A stretch of 64,000 nucleotides of DNA from Meiothermus sp. Pnk-1 (GCF_003226535.1 NZ_QKOB01000001.1:186001-250000); one strand, 5' to 3'. Shown: positions 1 through 10,233, numbered from the stretch's first letter. Numbers and translations: made by a program. Notes: generated by a model from the letters alone, not told the origin.

Positions 1-10
1 GCTTTTTTCC

Positions 11-86
11 TGGTGCCAAGGGGCGGAATCGAACCGCCGACACTGCGATTTTCAGTCGCATGCTCTACCGACTGAGCTACCTTGGC
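11..86 (-). tRNA. tRNA-Phe (GAA)
   Basis: The reverse complement folds as a full cloverleaf. The acceptor is GCCAAGG paired with CCTTGGC, the anticodon loop CTGAAAA gives anticodon GAA, and the T-loop is GTTCGATTCC. The 3' CCA is encoded. It lies 51 bp downstream of tRNA-Asp on the same strand, so the two are probably one transcript. Confidence 0.97.
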
Positions 87-137
87 CTGCGGCGCGCCGG
101 GCACAGCGTGGGCTTCAGCCGCACACGGCGCGCGTTT

Positions 138-214
138 TGGCGGCCCGGACGGGACTTGAACCCGCGATCTCCCACGTGACAGGCGGGTATGTTAACCAAC
201 TACACCACCGGGCC
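138..214 (-). tRNA. tRNA-Asp (GTC)
   Basis: The reverse complement begins GGCCCGGTGG and ends with the matching acceptor strand, discriminator G and an encoded CCA. The anticodon loop CTGTCAC gives anticodon GTC (Asp). It is the first gene after the strong promoter at 257-285 and is probably co-transcribed with tRNA-Phe. Confidence 0.97.
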
Positions 215-256
215 AGTTTTCAGCTGCCTTGGGTTGTCCAAAGGGCAGCACATAGG

Positions 257-285
257 ATGATAGTCGAGGGGGGAAAGGCTGTCAA
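257..285 (-). promoter_or_regulatory. Promoter for the tRNA-Asp/tRNA-Phe transcript
   Basis: On the minus strand a perfect TTGACA (280-285) is separated by 17 bp from TATCAT (257-262), about 43 bp ahead of tRNA-Asp. This is the best sigma-A match in the window. Confidence 0.85.
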
Positions 286-341
286 GCAGATCGGGAAAGT
301 ATAGGGTAGACGCTAAGCACCCCGAAGGCGGTTCGCCACAG

Positions 342-707
342 ATGTCCTGGCGGGAGGTCTTAGGGATTCACAAAACCCTACGGGGCATCGGTTCGGGGAG
401 CTTGTTGGTAGATAGGGGGGAGTCCGGTTATCGCAACGAATTCTTGCCCGATGGGCGGATCGTCTACCCTGGAGAAGGGCTACGGGGTAACCAGCAACCC
501 ACCGGGGGCAACCGGATTTTGCTGGAGGCTTACACAGATAAACGCCCCATGCGGGTTTTTGCTCGCGAGGGTCCTAACCGCTGGCGCGATCTGGGAAAGT
601 ATCGGGTCGAGGAGGTGCAGTACACCTGGTTACCGCCCGAACGCCGCTATATCTACAGGTTTACCTTGATACCCGAGTTATCCACAGATCTTGAGTCCAA
701 ATTGTAG
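342..707 (+). CDS. Small SRA-like protein, possible modified-DNA reader
   Basis: A 121-residue protein with no signal peptide or membrane segment. Residues about 35-95 read like the SRA-type fold found in ScoMcrA-class type IV restriction proteins: a YPGEGLRGNQ stretch (residues 42-51), then GNRILL, then a VFAREG strand, then aromatic residues near the C-terminus. That family binds modified cytosines or phosphorothioate DNA and is usually fused to an HNH nuclease. No nuclease domain is present here and none is encoded beside it. The 3' end contains the first DnaA box of the cluster at 678-761. The assignment rests on motif resemblance only. An unrelated PUA-like domain is an alternative. Confidence 0.5.
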   Translation: MSWREVLGIHKTLRGIGSGSLLVDRGESGYRNEFLPDGRIVYPGEGLRGNQQPTGGNRILLEAYTDKRPMRVFAREGPNRWRDLGKYRVEEVQYTWLPPERRYIYRFTLIPELSTDLESKL

Positions 708-761
708 GTGTAACACCGGGAAACTGGATTCATCCACAAAATTATCCACAGCTTATCCACA
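678..761 (+). promoter_or_regulatory. Cluster of four DnaA boxes
   Basis: Perfect TTATCCACA boxes lie at 678-686, 742-750 and 753-761. A one-mismatch box, TCATCCACA, lies at 730-738. All are on the plus strand. The last three are spaced 12 and 11 bp apart, close to one helical turn. The first box is inside the end of the preceding gene and the rest fill the gap before manA. Possible roles are an origin, a DnaA-titration site or DnaA control of a neighbouring gene. No dnaA or dnaN is visible. Confidence 0.75.
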
Positions 762-796
762 GATCGCTGGGTACTCTAATGGGCTCTACCAGAGCC

Positions 797-1768
797 CTAG
801 GAACTGGAACCGCACTGCACCGCCGATGGATAGCCCTCTAACCGCTCCGGCGAAGGGATAAACGCCCCCAGCACCTCGGCATCCCCCCCAAGTCTTACCT
901 GCTTTCCCGCCCCTATCAACAGCGTCTCGCCCCAACGCAGCGCTCGCCCTTCCCAGCTGGCCTGGCCCCGTACCGGCGTCAGGAGGAGGAAGCTCTCCCA
1001 GGGGGCCTGGAGCGTAGCGCTCCCCTGAAGCCGGTGGCGTTCGAGCACAAAAGCCCTCGAGGCCAGCAGGATCTCCTTGGGACCTTCCGCGTAGGGTTGT
1101 AGTCTAGGGACAGGGGTAGGCTCGAGCCGGGAGACCGCCAGGCCCTTCTCCAGGTGCAATTCCCGGCCTCGCCCGTAGTCGTAGAGCCTATAGGTTAGGT
1201 CGGAGCGCTGCTGCACCTCGTAGATCAGCAGCCCCGGCCCCAAGGCGTGGATGGTTCCCGCCGGGACAAAGATAACCTCTCCGGGCCCCACATCCACCCG
1301 ATGCAGCTTTTCCCAAGCGCTCCCATCCAGCAACCCCTGGCGCAGTTCCTCGCGGGTCATAGGGTGCTTTAGGCCGTACACCAGCTCGCTGGTACCCTCG
1401 AGCACGTACCAGGCCTCGGTCTTGCCGTGAAAGCCGCTGGCCGCCTCGGTGGTGTGGGCATACGCGTCATCGGGGTGAACCTGCACCGAAAGCCATTCGG
1501 CGGTATCCAGAAACTTGATCAAAAGGGGCAGCTCTGAGCCGTACCGCCCGTACGGCACCGGTCCCAAAAATGCCGGCCCCAGTTCGAGCAGCACCTCGTT
1601 GAGCCGCCGCCCGGTGAAAGGAGGGCTCGAGACTAGGTTCTCGTCGTAAGCCAGCCAGAGTTCCCCGATGGGATCAGGCCTCTCCTGAGCGGTAAAGCGG
1701 GCCAGGCGAGGACCACCCCATACCCGCGGGACCGCCTGAGGCTCGAGGGCCAGCGCCGAGATCTCCAT
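797..1768 (-). CDS. manA: Mannose-6-phosphate isomerase, class I
   Basis: Cytosolic Zn enzyme interconverting mannose 6-phosphate and fructose 6-phosphate, which feeds GDP-mannose synthesis. It has 323 residues, the size of the short Bacillus-type class I enzymes. Metal ligands expected for the family are visible: Q96 and H98 in SVQVHPDD, E118 in GKTEAWYVL and H174 in TIHALGPG, followed by the EVQQRSDLTYR stretch typical of the family. I start at ATG 1768 because TAGAAT sits 7 nt upstream, the leaderless layout common in this phylum. A TTG eight codons upstream (1792) has no ribosome site. It is divergent from the metallophosphoesterase. Confidence 0.92.
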   Translation of the reverse strand: MEISALALEPQAVPRVWGGPRLARFTAQERPDPIGELWLAYDENLVSSPPFTGRRLNEVLLELGPAFLGPVPYGRYGSELPLLIKFLDTAEWLSVQVHPDDAYAHTTEAASGFHGKTEAWYVLEGTSELVYGLKHPMTREELRQGLLDGSAWEKLHRVDVGPGEVIFVPAGTIHALGPGLLIYEVQQRSDLTYRLYDYGRGRELHLEKGLAVSRLEPTPVPRLQPYAEGPKEILLASRAFVLERHRLQGSATLQAPWESFLLLTPVRGQASWEGRALRWGETLLIGAGKQVRLGGDAEVLGAFIPSPERLEGYPSAVQCGSSS

Positions 1769-1817
1769 GGGCTGTATTCTACTTGCCCGCAAAAGGTAGG
1801 GTAATCTAGGCCAAACC

Positions 1818-2444
1818 GTGCGGATCCTAGCCCTATCGGATCAAATTCATCCCTTTATCCACCAGAACCGCTTCCCAGGGAACCTGCCGCCGTTTGATCT
1901 GGTGCTCATCGCAGGAGATTTACCTGGCAGCTACATCGAGTTCGTCGCTACCAAGGTGAGCGTTCCCTTGGTATTTGTTCACGGCAACCATAAGGAGGAA
2001 TACGTACAGGACTACCTGGGCCACCTGACTCCCCCGGGGGGAGCCATCCCCGCCCACGGGCGCATCGTGGAAGTGGGCGGGGTTCGCATCGCCGGATGGG
2101 GTGGCGTACCCCGCTACAACGACCGGGATTTCGGGCAGTACACCGAGGCTGAGGTCGCGGCTCGAGTCCTCTCTTGGGCGCCGGCCCTCCTCCCCCGGCG
2201 TTATCTGCGGGGGCACGGGGTAGACATCCTCCTTACCCACGCCCCACCCCCCGGCCCCCACGCCGGGAGCGACTTCGCCCACCGCGGCAGCCCCGCTTTG
2301 GCGCTGTTTCACCGGCTTTACCGCCCCCGGCTGCACGTGCACGGGCACGTCCACCTCTACGAGGCGCAACCCAAGCGGGAATACCTGAGCCCAGAGGGGG
2401 TGCGGGTGGTGAACGCCTTCGAGTACGCCCTAATCGAGCTGTAA
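1818..2444 (+). CDS. Metallophosphoesterase, calcineurin-like fold
   Basis: 208-residue cytosolic phosphoesterase. The five family blocks can be read in order: an N-terminal strand ending in LSDQIH (D8, with H11 shifted by one from the usual DxH), AGDL near residue 33, VHGNHK near 55, LTHAPPP near 140, and HVHGHVHL near 173. These residues normally hold two metal ions. The substrate cannot be deduced. The family covers phosphodiesterases, Ap4A hydrolases and protein phosphatases. The start is GTG, with TAATCT about 10 nt upstream. It is divergently transcribed from manA across 49 bp. Confidence 0.8.
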   Translation: MRILALSDQIHPFIHQNRFPGNLPPFDLVLIAGDLPGSYIEFVATKVSVPLVFVHGNHKEEYVQDYLGHLTPPGGAIPAHGRIVEVGGVRIAGWGGVPRYNDRDFGQYTEAEVAARVLSWAPALLPRRYLRGHGVDILLTHAPPPGPHAGSDFAHRGSPALALFHRLYRPRLHVHGHVHLYEAQPKREYLSPEGVRVVNAFEYALIEL

Positions 2445-2536
2445 GGCCCTTGGCGATTGGCGTACGACCCAGGTGGGGAGGCGATAACTGTTCGCGGTTC
2501 TATAATCGCGTTCGAATTCTGCAAAATAATAAAGCC

Positions 2537-3124
2537 ATGCTGCACTACCCCAACCTTCCCCTCGGTAGTGACCTCATAGACGCCGAATTGCCGGACCCCC
2601 AGGGCCGCCTCTACCGCCTCTCCGGTTTCCGCGAGCCGGTGCTGGCCATCGTGTTTATGTGCAACCACTGCCCCTACGTGAAGGGCTCGATCGCCGAACT
2701 TGTCGCGCTGGCCCAAAGGTACCGGGGGCAAGTGGCTTTCGTCGGGATCAACCCTAACGACTACACCCGCTACCCTGAGGACTCCCCTCAGGCCATGGAT
2801 GCTTTCATAGCCGAACACGGCATCCCCTTTCCCTATCTGCTCGATGAACGCCAGGAAGTGGCCAAAGCCTACGGAGCCACCCGCACCCCCGAGCTCTTCG
2901 TGTTCGACCGGGAGCGTAAGCTTCGCTACCACGGGCGGGTCAACGACGTGCCCAAAGACGCGGCACAGGTACGTGAGCACACCCTCGAGCTGGCCCTCGA
3001 GGCCCTCCGGGAAGGCCGTGAACCCCCGGTTGCCGAGGCGCTGGCCATCGGCTGCTCCATCAAGTGGAAGCCCGGCAACGAGCCGAACCTCACCATCGAG
3101 CCCGCTCCCTCAGGGGGGCGGTGA
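2537..3124 (+). CDS. Thioredoxin-fold (AhpC/TSA-like) redox protein
   Basis: 195-residue redoxin. The active-site loop is [12 protein letters not shown] (residues about 35-46), a CxxC placed as in the thioredoxin-like subgroup annotated as thioredoxin family or AhpC/TSA. There is no signal peptide, so it should act in the cytosol. The start is ATG 2537. A TATAAT at 2501-2506 lies 30 bp upstream, so I discard a longer reading frame that runs back into the phosphoesterase gene. Its 3' end overlaps the convergent copD-like gene by 15 bp. The electron donor and target are unknown. Confidence 0.82.
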   Translation: MLHYPNLPLGSDLIDAELPDPQGRLYRLSGFREPVLAIVFMCNHCPYVKGSIAELVALAQRYRGQVAFVGINPNDYTRYPEDSPQAMDAFIAEHGIPFPYLLDERQEVAKAYGATRTPELFVFDRERKLRYHGRVNDVPKDAAQVREHTLELALEALREGREPPVAEALAIGCSIKWKPGNEPNLTIEPAPSGGR

Positions 3125-3976
3125 AGTGCTGGCCAGGAACCCCGTCAGGGCCAGCACCCCCAACAACAACAGGGCCTCGAGCCGGATCAGCCGGCCCAGC
3201 CAGGCTCGCCGGTTCCCGCTTTGCACCCTGGGCAATAGCCACCAGCGGTTGAGGGCCGCCGTACCCAGGGTCGCCGCCACCCCCAGGAGTTTGCGCATCA
3301 GGGCTGCGCCATAATCCGAGGCGGTGAGGTTGGCGGCGGCGCGGGGTAGGCTGATGGCGAAGTGCTCCTGGCGGCCGCCGAGGTGAATAAGGGCCAGCAG
3401 GCTCCCGCTCAGCACGAAGACAACCACGGCTACCTCTCCCAGCTTAGAAAGGCGCTCCACCGCAGGGCGCAGCTCAGGGTGCCCGTCCCACAACAGGCCC
3501 AACGCCAGCAAGCTCCCCCCCCAGGCCACTACCACGGCGGTGTGGACCAGGTGGCCGGGCAGTGCCAGCCCCCCCTGAGCCCCAGCATGGGCGGTGAGGG
3601 TGAGGGTGGCCAGCAGCCCCAGCGCCGTCAGCACGAAGGCGGGGCGCTCGAGGGGGTAGGGGCGGCCTAGCCCCAGCGCGAGCAGGACCGCTACCAGCAA
3701 AAGCCGCAGCAGGAGCAACTGGCCCTGCTGGGTCTGGGTGAGGTAGCGCGGGGCCAGTTCCCAAAAGGGGCTTCCCAGCATCTCGCTGATGTGAACGACC
3801 AGGTACAACGAGCCCGTCGCCGTAAGGAAACCTCCGGCGAAGAGCAAAACCCTCAGCGCGGCCCGGCAGCTTTGGGCCAGCTCGGGGCCGATCCAGCGGG
3901 CGAAGAAGCCCGACCCCACCAGGGCGAAAACCCCTAGGTACAGCAGGAGGCGCGCGGTGACCTCGGCGTGCTCCAT
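3110..3976 (-). CDS. copD: CopD-family copper membrane protein
   Basis: Integral membrane protein of 288 residues with about eight hydrophobic helices and the layout of the CopD domain, including histidines in the segments VVHISEML and LTAHAG. CopD proteins are thought to move copper across the inner membrane together with periplasmic CopC. The gene starts 6 bp after the copC-like gene and is the last of the copper operon. The C-terminus ends in a short tail after a final helix. The direction of transport (uptake or tolerance) cannot be read from sequence. Confidence 0.82.
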   Translation of the reverse strand: MEHAEVTARLLLYLGVFALVGSGFFARWIGPELAQSCRAALRVLLFAGGFLTATGSLYLVVHISEMLGSPFWELAPRYLTQTQQGQLLLLRLLLVAVLLALGLGRPYPLERPAFVLTALGLLATLTLTAHAGAQGGLALPGHLVHTAVVVAWGGSLLALGLLWDGHPELRPAVERLSKLGEVAVVVFVLSGSLLALIHLGGRQEHFAISLPRAAANLTASDYGAALMRKLLGVAATLGTAALNRWWLLPRVQSGNRRAWLGRLIRLEALLLLGVLALTGFLASTSPPP

Positions 3977-3982
3977 GGGCCT

Positions 3983-4408
3983 TTAGGGTTGGTAGACGAA
4001 GACGTAGAAGCCCTCGCTGGGATGGGTATCCACCGAGAGCACCCGCCACATCACCGCGTAGGCTCCGGGCTTGAGGCTTTCCTTGAGCTTGAGCTCCACC
4101 CGCTCGGCGGTCTGGGGGTTGCCCACCACCCCGGCGTCAGCCCGTTGCGCCTGGTCGTTGGTGGACCCTAGCAGGGTTCTGAACACGCGGGCAGCTTCGC
4201 GCTTGGCCGAGGCCAGGTCCTTTGGACCCAGCGAGTAGACCTTGAAGCTCGAGAGGGCCATCTCCACCGGCTCCGAGAAGGCTAGCTGGACGGTCGCGGG
4301 CAGGCGCTTGACGGTGCTATCGGGGGCTGGGGTGGCTTGGGTGAGCAGGGCGTGGGCCAGGGCCGCCCCGGCTAGGGCCAGGGCGGCGAGCAGGGTCAGC
4401 GATCTCAT
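3983..4408 (-). CDS. copC: CopC-domain periplasmic copper-binding protein
   Basis: 141-residue exported protein with a signal peptide ending near ALAHA, so the mature N-terminus carries a histidine as in CopC copper sites. The rest follows the family: a PAPDSTV turn, VQLAFSEPVE, and the C-terminal block SVDTHPSEGFYVFVY that contains a second copper histidine. It overlaps the PCuAC gene by 4 bp (ATGA) and lies 6 bp before copD. It probably hands copper to CopD or to the PCuAC chaperone. Confidence 0.85.
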   Translation of the reverse strand: MRSLTLLAALALAGAALAHALLTQATPAPDSTVKRLPATVQLAFSEPVEMALSSFKVYSLGPKDLASAKREAARVFRTLLGSTNDQAQRADAGVVGNPQTAERVELKLKESLKPGAYAVMWRVLSVDTHPSEGFYVFVYQP

Positions 4409-4836
4409 TGGTCCCTCACGGTGGCCTCGAGGGCCTGGGTATGCCCATCGGCAAAGCGCAGCACCAAGCGCACTTTCTGGCCTAGCTTGAGGGGTTGCTT
4501 GAGGCCCTCGAGCATCAGGTGGATCCCGCCGGGCTTGAGCTCGAGGCGTCCTTTGGGCGGGATGGTGAGGGAGTCCAGGGGTTTCATGCCGGTCATCTCT
4601 CCGTGGCCCATGTGCTCGGTGCTCGAGGTGGTGTGGAGGCTGACCCGAGCGGCGATGGGGCTCGAGACCCCCACGATCTTCACCGATTCCCCAAGCGCTG
4701 GGTTGATGAGGGTCATGTAGGCCGCGGTGGTGTTTCCCGGGAGAAGGCGTACCCAGGCGTTCTCGATTTGCAGGGAGTGGGCTAAGCCGAGCGAGCCCAG
4801 CGAGAGGGCGAGCATCCAGCCAACGATGCGGTGCAT
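4405..4836 (-). CDS. PCuAC-type periplasmic copper chaperone
   Basis: 143-residue exported protein, signal peptide about residues 1-19. It belongs to the PCuAC (DUF461) family, whose Thermus member inserts copper into the CuA site of ba3 cytochrome oxidase. The metal motif is visible: a histidine in SLHTTS, methionines and histidine in EHMGHGEMTGMK, then GGIHLMLEGL with the closing H and M. It sits between ycnI and copC in a tightly packed operon, which suggests copper delivery to the respiratory chain rather than simple detoxification. Confidence 0.9.
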   Translation of the reverse strand: MHRIVGWMLALSLGSLGLAHSLQIENAWVRLLPGNTTAAYMTLINPALGESVKIVGVSSPIAARVSLHTTSSTEHMGHGEMTGMKPLDSLTIPPKGRLELKPGGIHLMLEGLKQPLKLGQKVRLVLRFADGHTQALEATVRDQ

Positions 4837-4846
4837 GTGGGCCTCC

Positions 4847-5299
4847 TCACTTGATCTCCACCGACGAAGCCGGGGTATCGGCGCTGGGGTCTTCTTTGTC
4901 CCAGGCTACCACGCTGCCGTCGGCGTACTTTTGGTAGACCTTCCAGTACAGCTTGGTGGGCGACTGGGGGTTGCGGCCTTGGAAGACGAAGCGGGCGAAT
5001 TCTCCCTCTTCGATCCGGCCCCTCCAGGTGACCTCGGTGATCAGGCCGTTGGCGTCCTTGACCACGCTGCGTTCCCAGCCAGGGGTTTGCAGAAAGCGGG
5101 TGAGGACGAAGCCCGCGGGCACCACCAGCCGGACCTCCACGGTAGCCAGGGGTTTTTCCACCGGGACCTGGAGGCGGTAGGTTTCAAAGGCTCCGGTTTT
5201 GGACTCGGCCAAGCCAGCCTCCGTGCGGACGGTGGCGTGGGCCAAGGCACTAGGTAGAAGGGCAAGGGCGAACACGGCGATCCAGTGTGGGATCTTCAT
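4847..5299 (-). CDS. YcnI-family (DUF1775) copper-binding protein
   Basis: 150-residue exported protein. The signal peptide ends at ALAHA, leaving a mature N-terminal histidine that in YcnI forms the copper site. The body follows DUF1775: [13 protein letters not shown], a GWERSV segment and ITEVTWRG. YcnI usually neighbours CopCD, as here. The start is ATG 5299, preceded by AGGAG. It is the first gene after the 18-bp palindrome at 5314-5331 and lies 10 bp before the PCuAC gene. Unlike many YcnI proteins it ends without a C-terminal membrane anchor. Confidence 0.83.
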   Translation of the reverse strand: MKIPHWIAVFALALLPSALAHATVRTEAGLAESKTGAFETYRLQVPVEKPLATVEVRLVVPAGFVLTRFLQTPGWERSVVKDANGLITEVTWRGRIEEGEFARFVFQGRNPQSPTKLYWKVYQKYADGSVVAWDKEDPSADTPASSVEIK

Positions 5300-5313
5300 G
5301 AGAACACTCCTAT

Positions 5314-5331
5314 AACCGGTGAGCACCGGTT
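5314..5331. promoter_or_regulatory. Perfect 18-bp palindrome at the copper operon promoter
   Basis: AACCGGTG and CACCGGTT are perfect inverted arms separated by AG. On the minus strand the right arm merges with TTATAG, a possible -10, 16-21 bp before the ycnI start. This is where a repressor would bind. The ligand is probably copper, judging by the genes it precedes. Confidence 0.6.
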
Positions 5332-5367
5332 AGGCTCGAGGGCTTGAGGTCGTAGGGCTCTCCTGGC

Positions 5368-5814
5368 TCAAGCCGAGGCGCATTTTCGCCAAGCGGAATG
5401 AGGGCCGGCGAGCCGACACGAAAAACTCAAGCCTGGTATAGGAGGGGCCCGGCTGGCCGTCGGTAGATAGTGGATGCGTCGGGGTTGCGGGGGGCCGAAC
5501 CTCAGCCGGGGTTGATGTCTGGGGCTGCCCCAGCCCACCACGCGCTCGGTACTGGGGCCAGGATCGGTGAACTGGATGGTGCAGAGCGGGCAGTGCTCGT
5601 GGTGGTCATGCGGAGGGTGGGCGGGGGACTCGTGGTCTGCATGAGCCATCGGGCCCATCGCTTGGGGTGGCGCCGATACGGCCTGCGCCACCTCGGGCAG
5701 CAGTAGGACGGCCCGCAGCGCATGGGCGGTGGAGGCCAGCAGCGCGCACAGCACCAACCCAACCACGGCTCCTGTCAGGCGGCGTGAAGCGGGGTTGGGT
5801 AGGGCGGGTGGCAT
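5368..5814 (-). CDS. His-rich exported protein, DUF2946-like
   Basis: 148 residues. One hydrophobic segment (about 12-33) acts as a signal or anchor. It is followed by a metal-binding-looking stretch, HADHESPAHPPHDHHEHC, running into CPLC. An N-terminal helix followed by a conserved CPxC near the middle is how DUF2946 proteins look, and they often neighbour copper genes. The C-terminal third is proline- and arginine-rich. It lies 68 bp upstream of the palindrome that precedes ycnI, so it could be a separate unit or the first gene of the copper operon. Confidence 0.55.
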   Translation of the reverse strand: MPPALPNPASRRLTGAVVGLVLCALLASTAHALRAVLLLPEVAQAVSAPPQAMGPMAHADHESPAHPPHDHHEHCPLCTIQFTDPGPSTERVVGWGSPRHQPRLRFGPPQPRRIHYLPTASRAPPIPGLSFSCRLAGPHSAWRKCASA

Positions 5815-5870
5815 GGCCTTACCCTGAGTATGCCATCTTGCTCAGGACAATCGTCCCTCGGGTGGCCCCC

Positions 5871-7896
<2,026 letters not shown>

Positions 7897-7900
7897 GGCC

Positions 7901-8536
7901 CTATGCTACGCCGTCGAGGTAGACGAAGACTACCCCGTAGCCTTTGCTGAGCTCGAGCCCTACCGGGCCTAGAGTCTCGTTGGAGAGGGTGAGGCTCGAG
8001 CCCAGCTCCACCCGCGCCCCGGCGAGCGGCCAGCGCACTCCCCCTAGGCGCAAGCCCTCCAGGTCGCTCAAGCCCACCACGCTGAGCCGCCTTCCCGGCG
8101 CCAGCTCGAGCCTGAGCTTTCCGGGTAGCAGTGGGTAAGCTTCCTCGGTTCCGCTCGAGAGCCGCACCCTTAGGCCCTGCTCCGCCAGCCGGAGGGCCAG
8201 GGTGAGGTGGGCGAGGGTCTGGTCGGTGCGCCCGCCCAGGGCCCCCACCAGCCAGAGTTCGCGCGCCCCCAGGGCCAGGGCCGCCTCGAGGGCGAGTTCG
8301 CCGTCGGTCTTGTCCTTGGCGGTGGGGTGGACCTGGCGAGGGACGTGGGCGTAGCGCTGGAGCAGCTCGGGGGGGCTCGAGTCGAAGTCGCCCACCCAGA
8401 GCTCGGGTTCCAAGCCGAGCGGGGCGGCGTGGGCCATGCCGCCGTCGGCGGCGATGGCCCGGGCCCCGGCCAATTGGGCCTTCAGCTGGGCGGTGGGTAC
8501 TAGCGGCCCGGAGAGGAGGATGGCGAAGCGGCTCAT
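7901..8536 (-). CDS. thiN: Thiamine pyrophosphokinase
   Basis: 211 residues. Transfers pyrophosphate from ATP to thiamine, giving TPP. The N-terminal catalytic domain shows AADGGMAHA and WVGDFDSS, the substrate and metal-binding loops of the family, then KDKTDGELAL and GALGGRTDQTLAHL. The C-terminal about 70 residues form the smaller thiamine-binding beta domain. The start ATG overlaps the stop of the ABC ATPase gene (ATGA at 8533-8536) and has a GAGGAGG site upstream. I reject a longer start 123 bp further up because it lies inside the ATPase gene. Confidence 0.88.
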   Translation of the reverse strand: MSRFAILLSGPLVPTAQLKAQLAGARAIAADGGMAHAAPLGLEPELWVGDFDSSPPELLQRYAHVPRQVHPTAKDKTDGELALEAALALGARELWLVGALGGRTDQTLAHLTLALRLAEQGLRVRLSSGTEEAYPLLPGKLRLELAPGRRLSVVGLSDLEGLRLGGVRWPLAGARVELGSSLTLSNETLGPVGLELSKGYGVVFVYLDGVA

Positions 8537-9498
8537 GCCGCCTCCTCGTTGAGGGCCAAAAGGTGCTCGAACCGGATCGTGAGGCCGACGGCCTGGCCCT
8601 CGCTGAGCCCGGGGTCGGGGCCTTCCCAGTACAGCCTGAGCCCCCGCAACTCCAGCCACAACCCCACCCGGCTCCCGTAGAACAGCCGCTCCAGCACCCG
8701 AGCAGGGTGTCCTTCCCCGAGCTCCAGGGCCGCCGGGGGAACCAGGTGAGGGACTTCGGGCAGGCCCAGGCTTCGGCTCTCCTGGGCGCTCAAAACATTC
8801 TTGTGCCCTAAGAACCGGGCCGTCCAGGCGTCTTTAGGCCGTGCGTACAGCTGTTCCGGAGCGTCCGATTGCACCACCCGGCCCGCGCGCAACACCGCCA
8901 CCCGATGGGCCAACACGAAGGCCTCGGCCTGGTCGTGGGTCACCACCAAGGCCGTGACCGAGGTGCGCCGCAGGATGTCCCGTAGCTCGAGCAGGAGCTC
9001 CTCACGAAGCCGCAGGTCCAAGGCCCCTAGGGGCTCATCCAGCAAGAGCAGCCGGGGTTCGGGGGCCAGCGCCCGGGCCAGCGCCACCCGCTGACGCTCG
9101 CCGCCGGAGAGCGCTTCGGGGCGTTTGCGGGCGTGGGGAAAGAGGTGGGTCAGCTCGAGCATCTCCCGCACCCGAGATGCGATGCGGGCTTCATTCCAGC
9201 GCCCCTCCCGCAGGCCGAAGGCGATGTTTTCGTAGACGGTGAGGTGCGGGAAGAGGGCGTAGTCCTGGAATACCAACCCCACCCCCCGCCGCTCGGGAGG
9301 GAGGGGGGTGAGGTCGGCCTCGCCAAAGGTAATCCGCCCGGCCTCCGGGGTCTCGAGGCCCGCCACCAGCCGCAGCAGGGTGCTCTTCCCCGAACCCGAG
9401 GGCCCCAAAAGGGCCAGGGTCTGCCCCAGAGGGACTTCCAAGGTGGCCCTGAGGACGAAACCGGGGTAGCTTTTGCGCACCTCCTCCACCCGCAGCAC
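8533..9498 (-). CDS. ABC transporter ATP-binding protein, possibly thiamine uptake
   Basis: 321 residues. The N-terminal ATPase shows GPSGSGKST (Walker A), [16 protein letters not shown] (Q-loop), [13 protein letters not shown] (signature), [12 protein letters not shown] (Walker B) and VVTHDQ (switch). A C-terminal TOBE-like domain of about 90 residues places it with the PotA/FbpC/ThiQ importers. Coupling by ATGA to thiamine pyrophosphokinase suggests a thiamine or thiamine-precursor importer, but the permease and binding protein are not in the window. The start is GTG 9498. No TPP riboswitch sequence is evident upstream. Confidence 0.8.
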   Translation of the reverse strand: MLRVEEVRKSYPGFVLRATLEVPLGQTLALLGPSGSGKSTLLRLVAGLETPEAGRITFGEADLTPLPPERRGVGLVFQDYALFPHLTVYENIAFGLREGRWNEARIASRVREMLELTHLFPHARKRPEALSGGERQRVALARALAPEPRLLLLDEPLGALDLRLREELLLELRDILRRTSVTALVVTHDQAEAFVLAHRVAVLRAGRVVQSDAPEQLYARPKDAWTARFLGHKNVLSAQESRSLGLPEVPHLVPPAALELGEGHPARVLERLFYGSRVGLWLELRGLRLYWEGPDPGLSEGQAVGLTIRFEHLLALNEEAA

Positions 9499-9597
9499 CC
9501 CTCGATTATCCCTGATCTTGCGGCTAACGCTCGAGGGCTATGCGGGGAGATCGCAATCGAAGGTAATTCTATCGCCATTTTATTCTAGCTACTTGTT

Positions 9598-9626
9598 TTA
9601 GATGTTAAACTGCAAGGTGCTATAGT
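9598..9626 (+). promoter_or_regulatory. Promoter of the heme oxygenase-bacteriophytochrome operon
   Basis: TTTAGA (9598-9603), a 17-bp spacer and TATAGT (9621-9626), 18 bp before the heme oxygenase start. The -35 box matches only four of six positions, so an activator may be needed. Confidence 0.45.
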
Positions 9627-9644
9627 TTTGAATAATCCGTAGAG

Positions 9645-10232
9645 ATGAGGATGAATATGCACGTACGAGGGGGGGCTTCGGATATCATGCTCTACCTAAA
9701 AGAGGCCACCCGTGGTGAACATGAGCGGCTTGAGGCGCTGCTGCCGGTTTTCGATCCGGCCTTTGACCGCGGGCGCTATGTGATATTACTGAGCCAGATT
9801 TATCAGGCAGTGGCTCCCCTCGAATCCCGCCTGAGCACCTTACCTTTACCGCCAGCTTTATGCCTTAGCGAGCGACTCAAAAGCCCGGCGCTGCGCGCGG
9901 ACCTGCTTGCTTTGGGCGCGGAGTTGCCCCCTCTTCCTACGGCCTTGTCTTGGCTGCCCCAAGAGGTGCCGGAAGCCTTGGGGGCCATGTACGTCTTGGA
10001 GGGCTCGAGCTTGGGCGGGCAGTTGATCTCGCGGCACCTCCAGAATAGCCTAGGCCTCAGCCCGGAGCGGGGGCTACGCTACTTCGTTGGTTACGGTCCC
10101 AAGACCAGCGCGATGTGGAAATCCTTTGGTCAGATCTTGCGGCAGCAAGTACTGCCCGGCAGCGAAGAGCAGGTCGCCGAGGGGGCGCGCTGTACATTTG
10201 CGTTATTTGGCCAATTCTTGCGGGGGGGATAG
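9645..10232 (+). CDS. bphO: Heme oxygenase (biliverdin synthesis for bacteriophytochrome)
   Basis: 195-residue soluble heme oxygenase that opens heme to biliverdin IXalpha. The proximal helix LKEATRGEHERLE carries the heme-ligand histidine (H25 from this start). The distal helix is YVLEGSSLGGQLISRHL, with the glycines that contact heme. It ends 1 bp before bphP, so its product supplies the chromophore for the neighbouring photoreceptor. The start is ATG 9645 as given. An internal ATG at 9687, directly before LYLKEATRG, is a possible alternative and neither has a clear ribosome site. Confidence 0.93.
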   Translation: MRMNMHVRGGASDIMLYLKEATRGEHERLEALLPVFDPAFDRGRYVILLSQIYQAVAPLESRLSTLPLPPALCLSERLKSPALRADLLALGAELPPLPTALSWLPQEVPEALGAMYVLEGSSLGGQLISRHLQNSLGLSPERGLRYFVGYGPKTSAMWKSFGQILRQQVLPGSEEQVAEGARCTFALFGQFLRGG

Positions 10233-10233
10233 C

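Noticed and set aside
678-761. Calling the DnaA-box cluster the chromosomal origin
   Set aside because: No dnaA, dnaN or clear AT-rich unwinding element is present in the window, so only the cluster itself can be reported.
9499-9600. TPP riboswitch ahead of the thiamine-linked ABC ATPase gene
   Set aside because: No CUGAGA-type thi-box sequence or matching stems were found on the minus strand.
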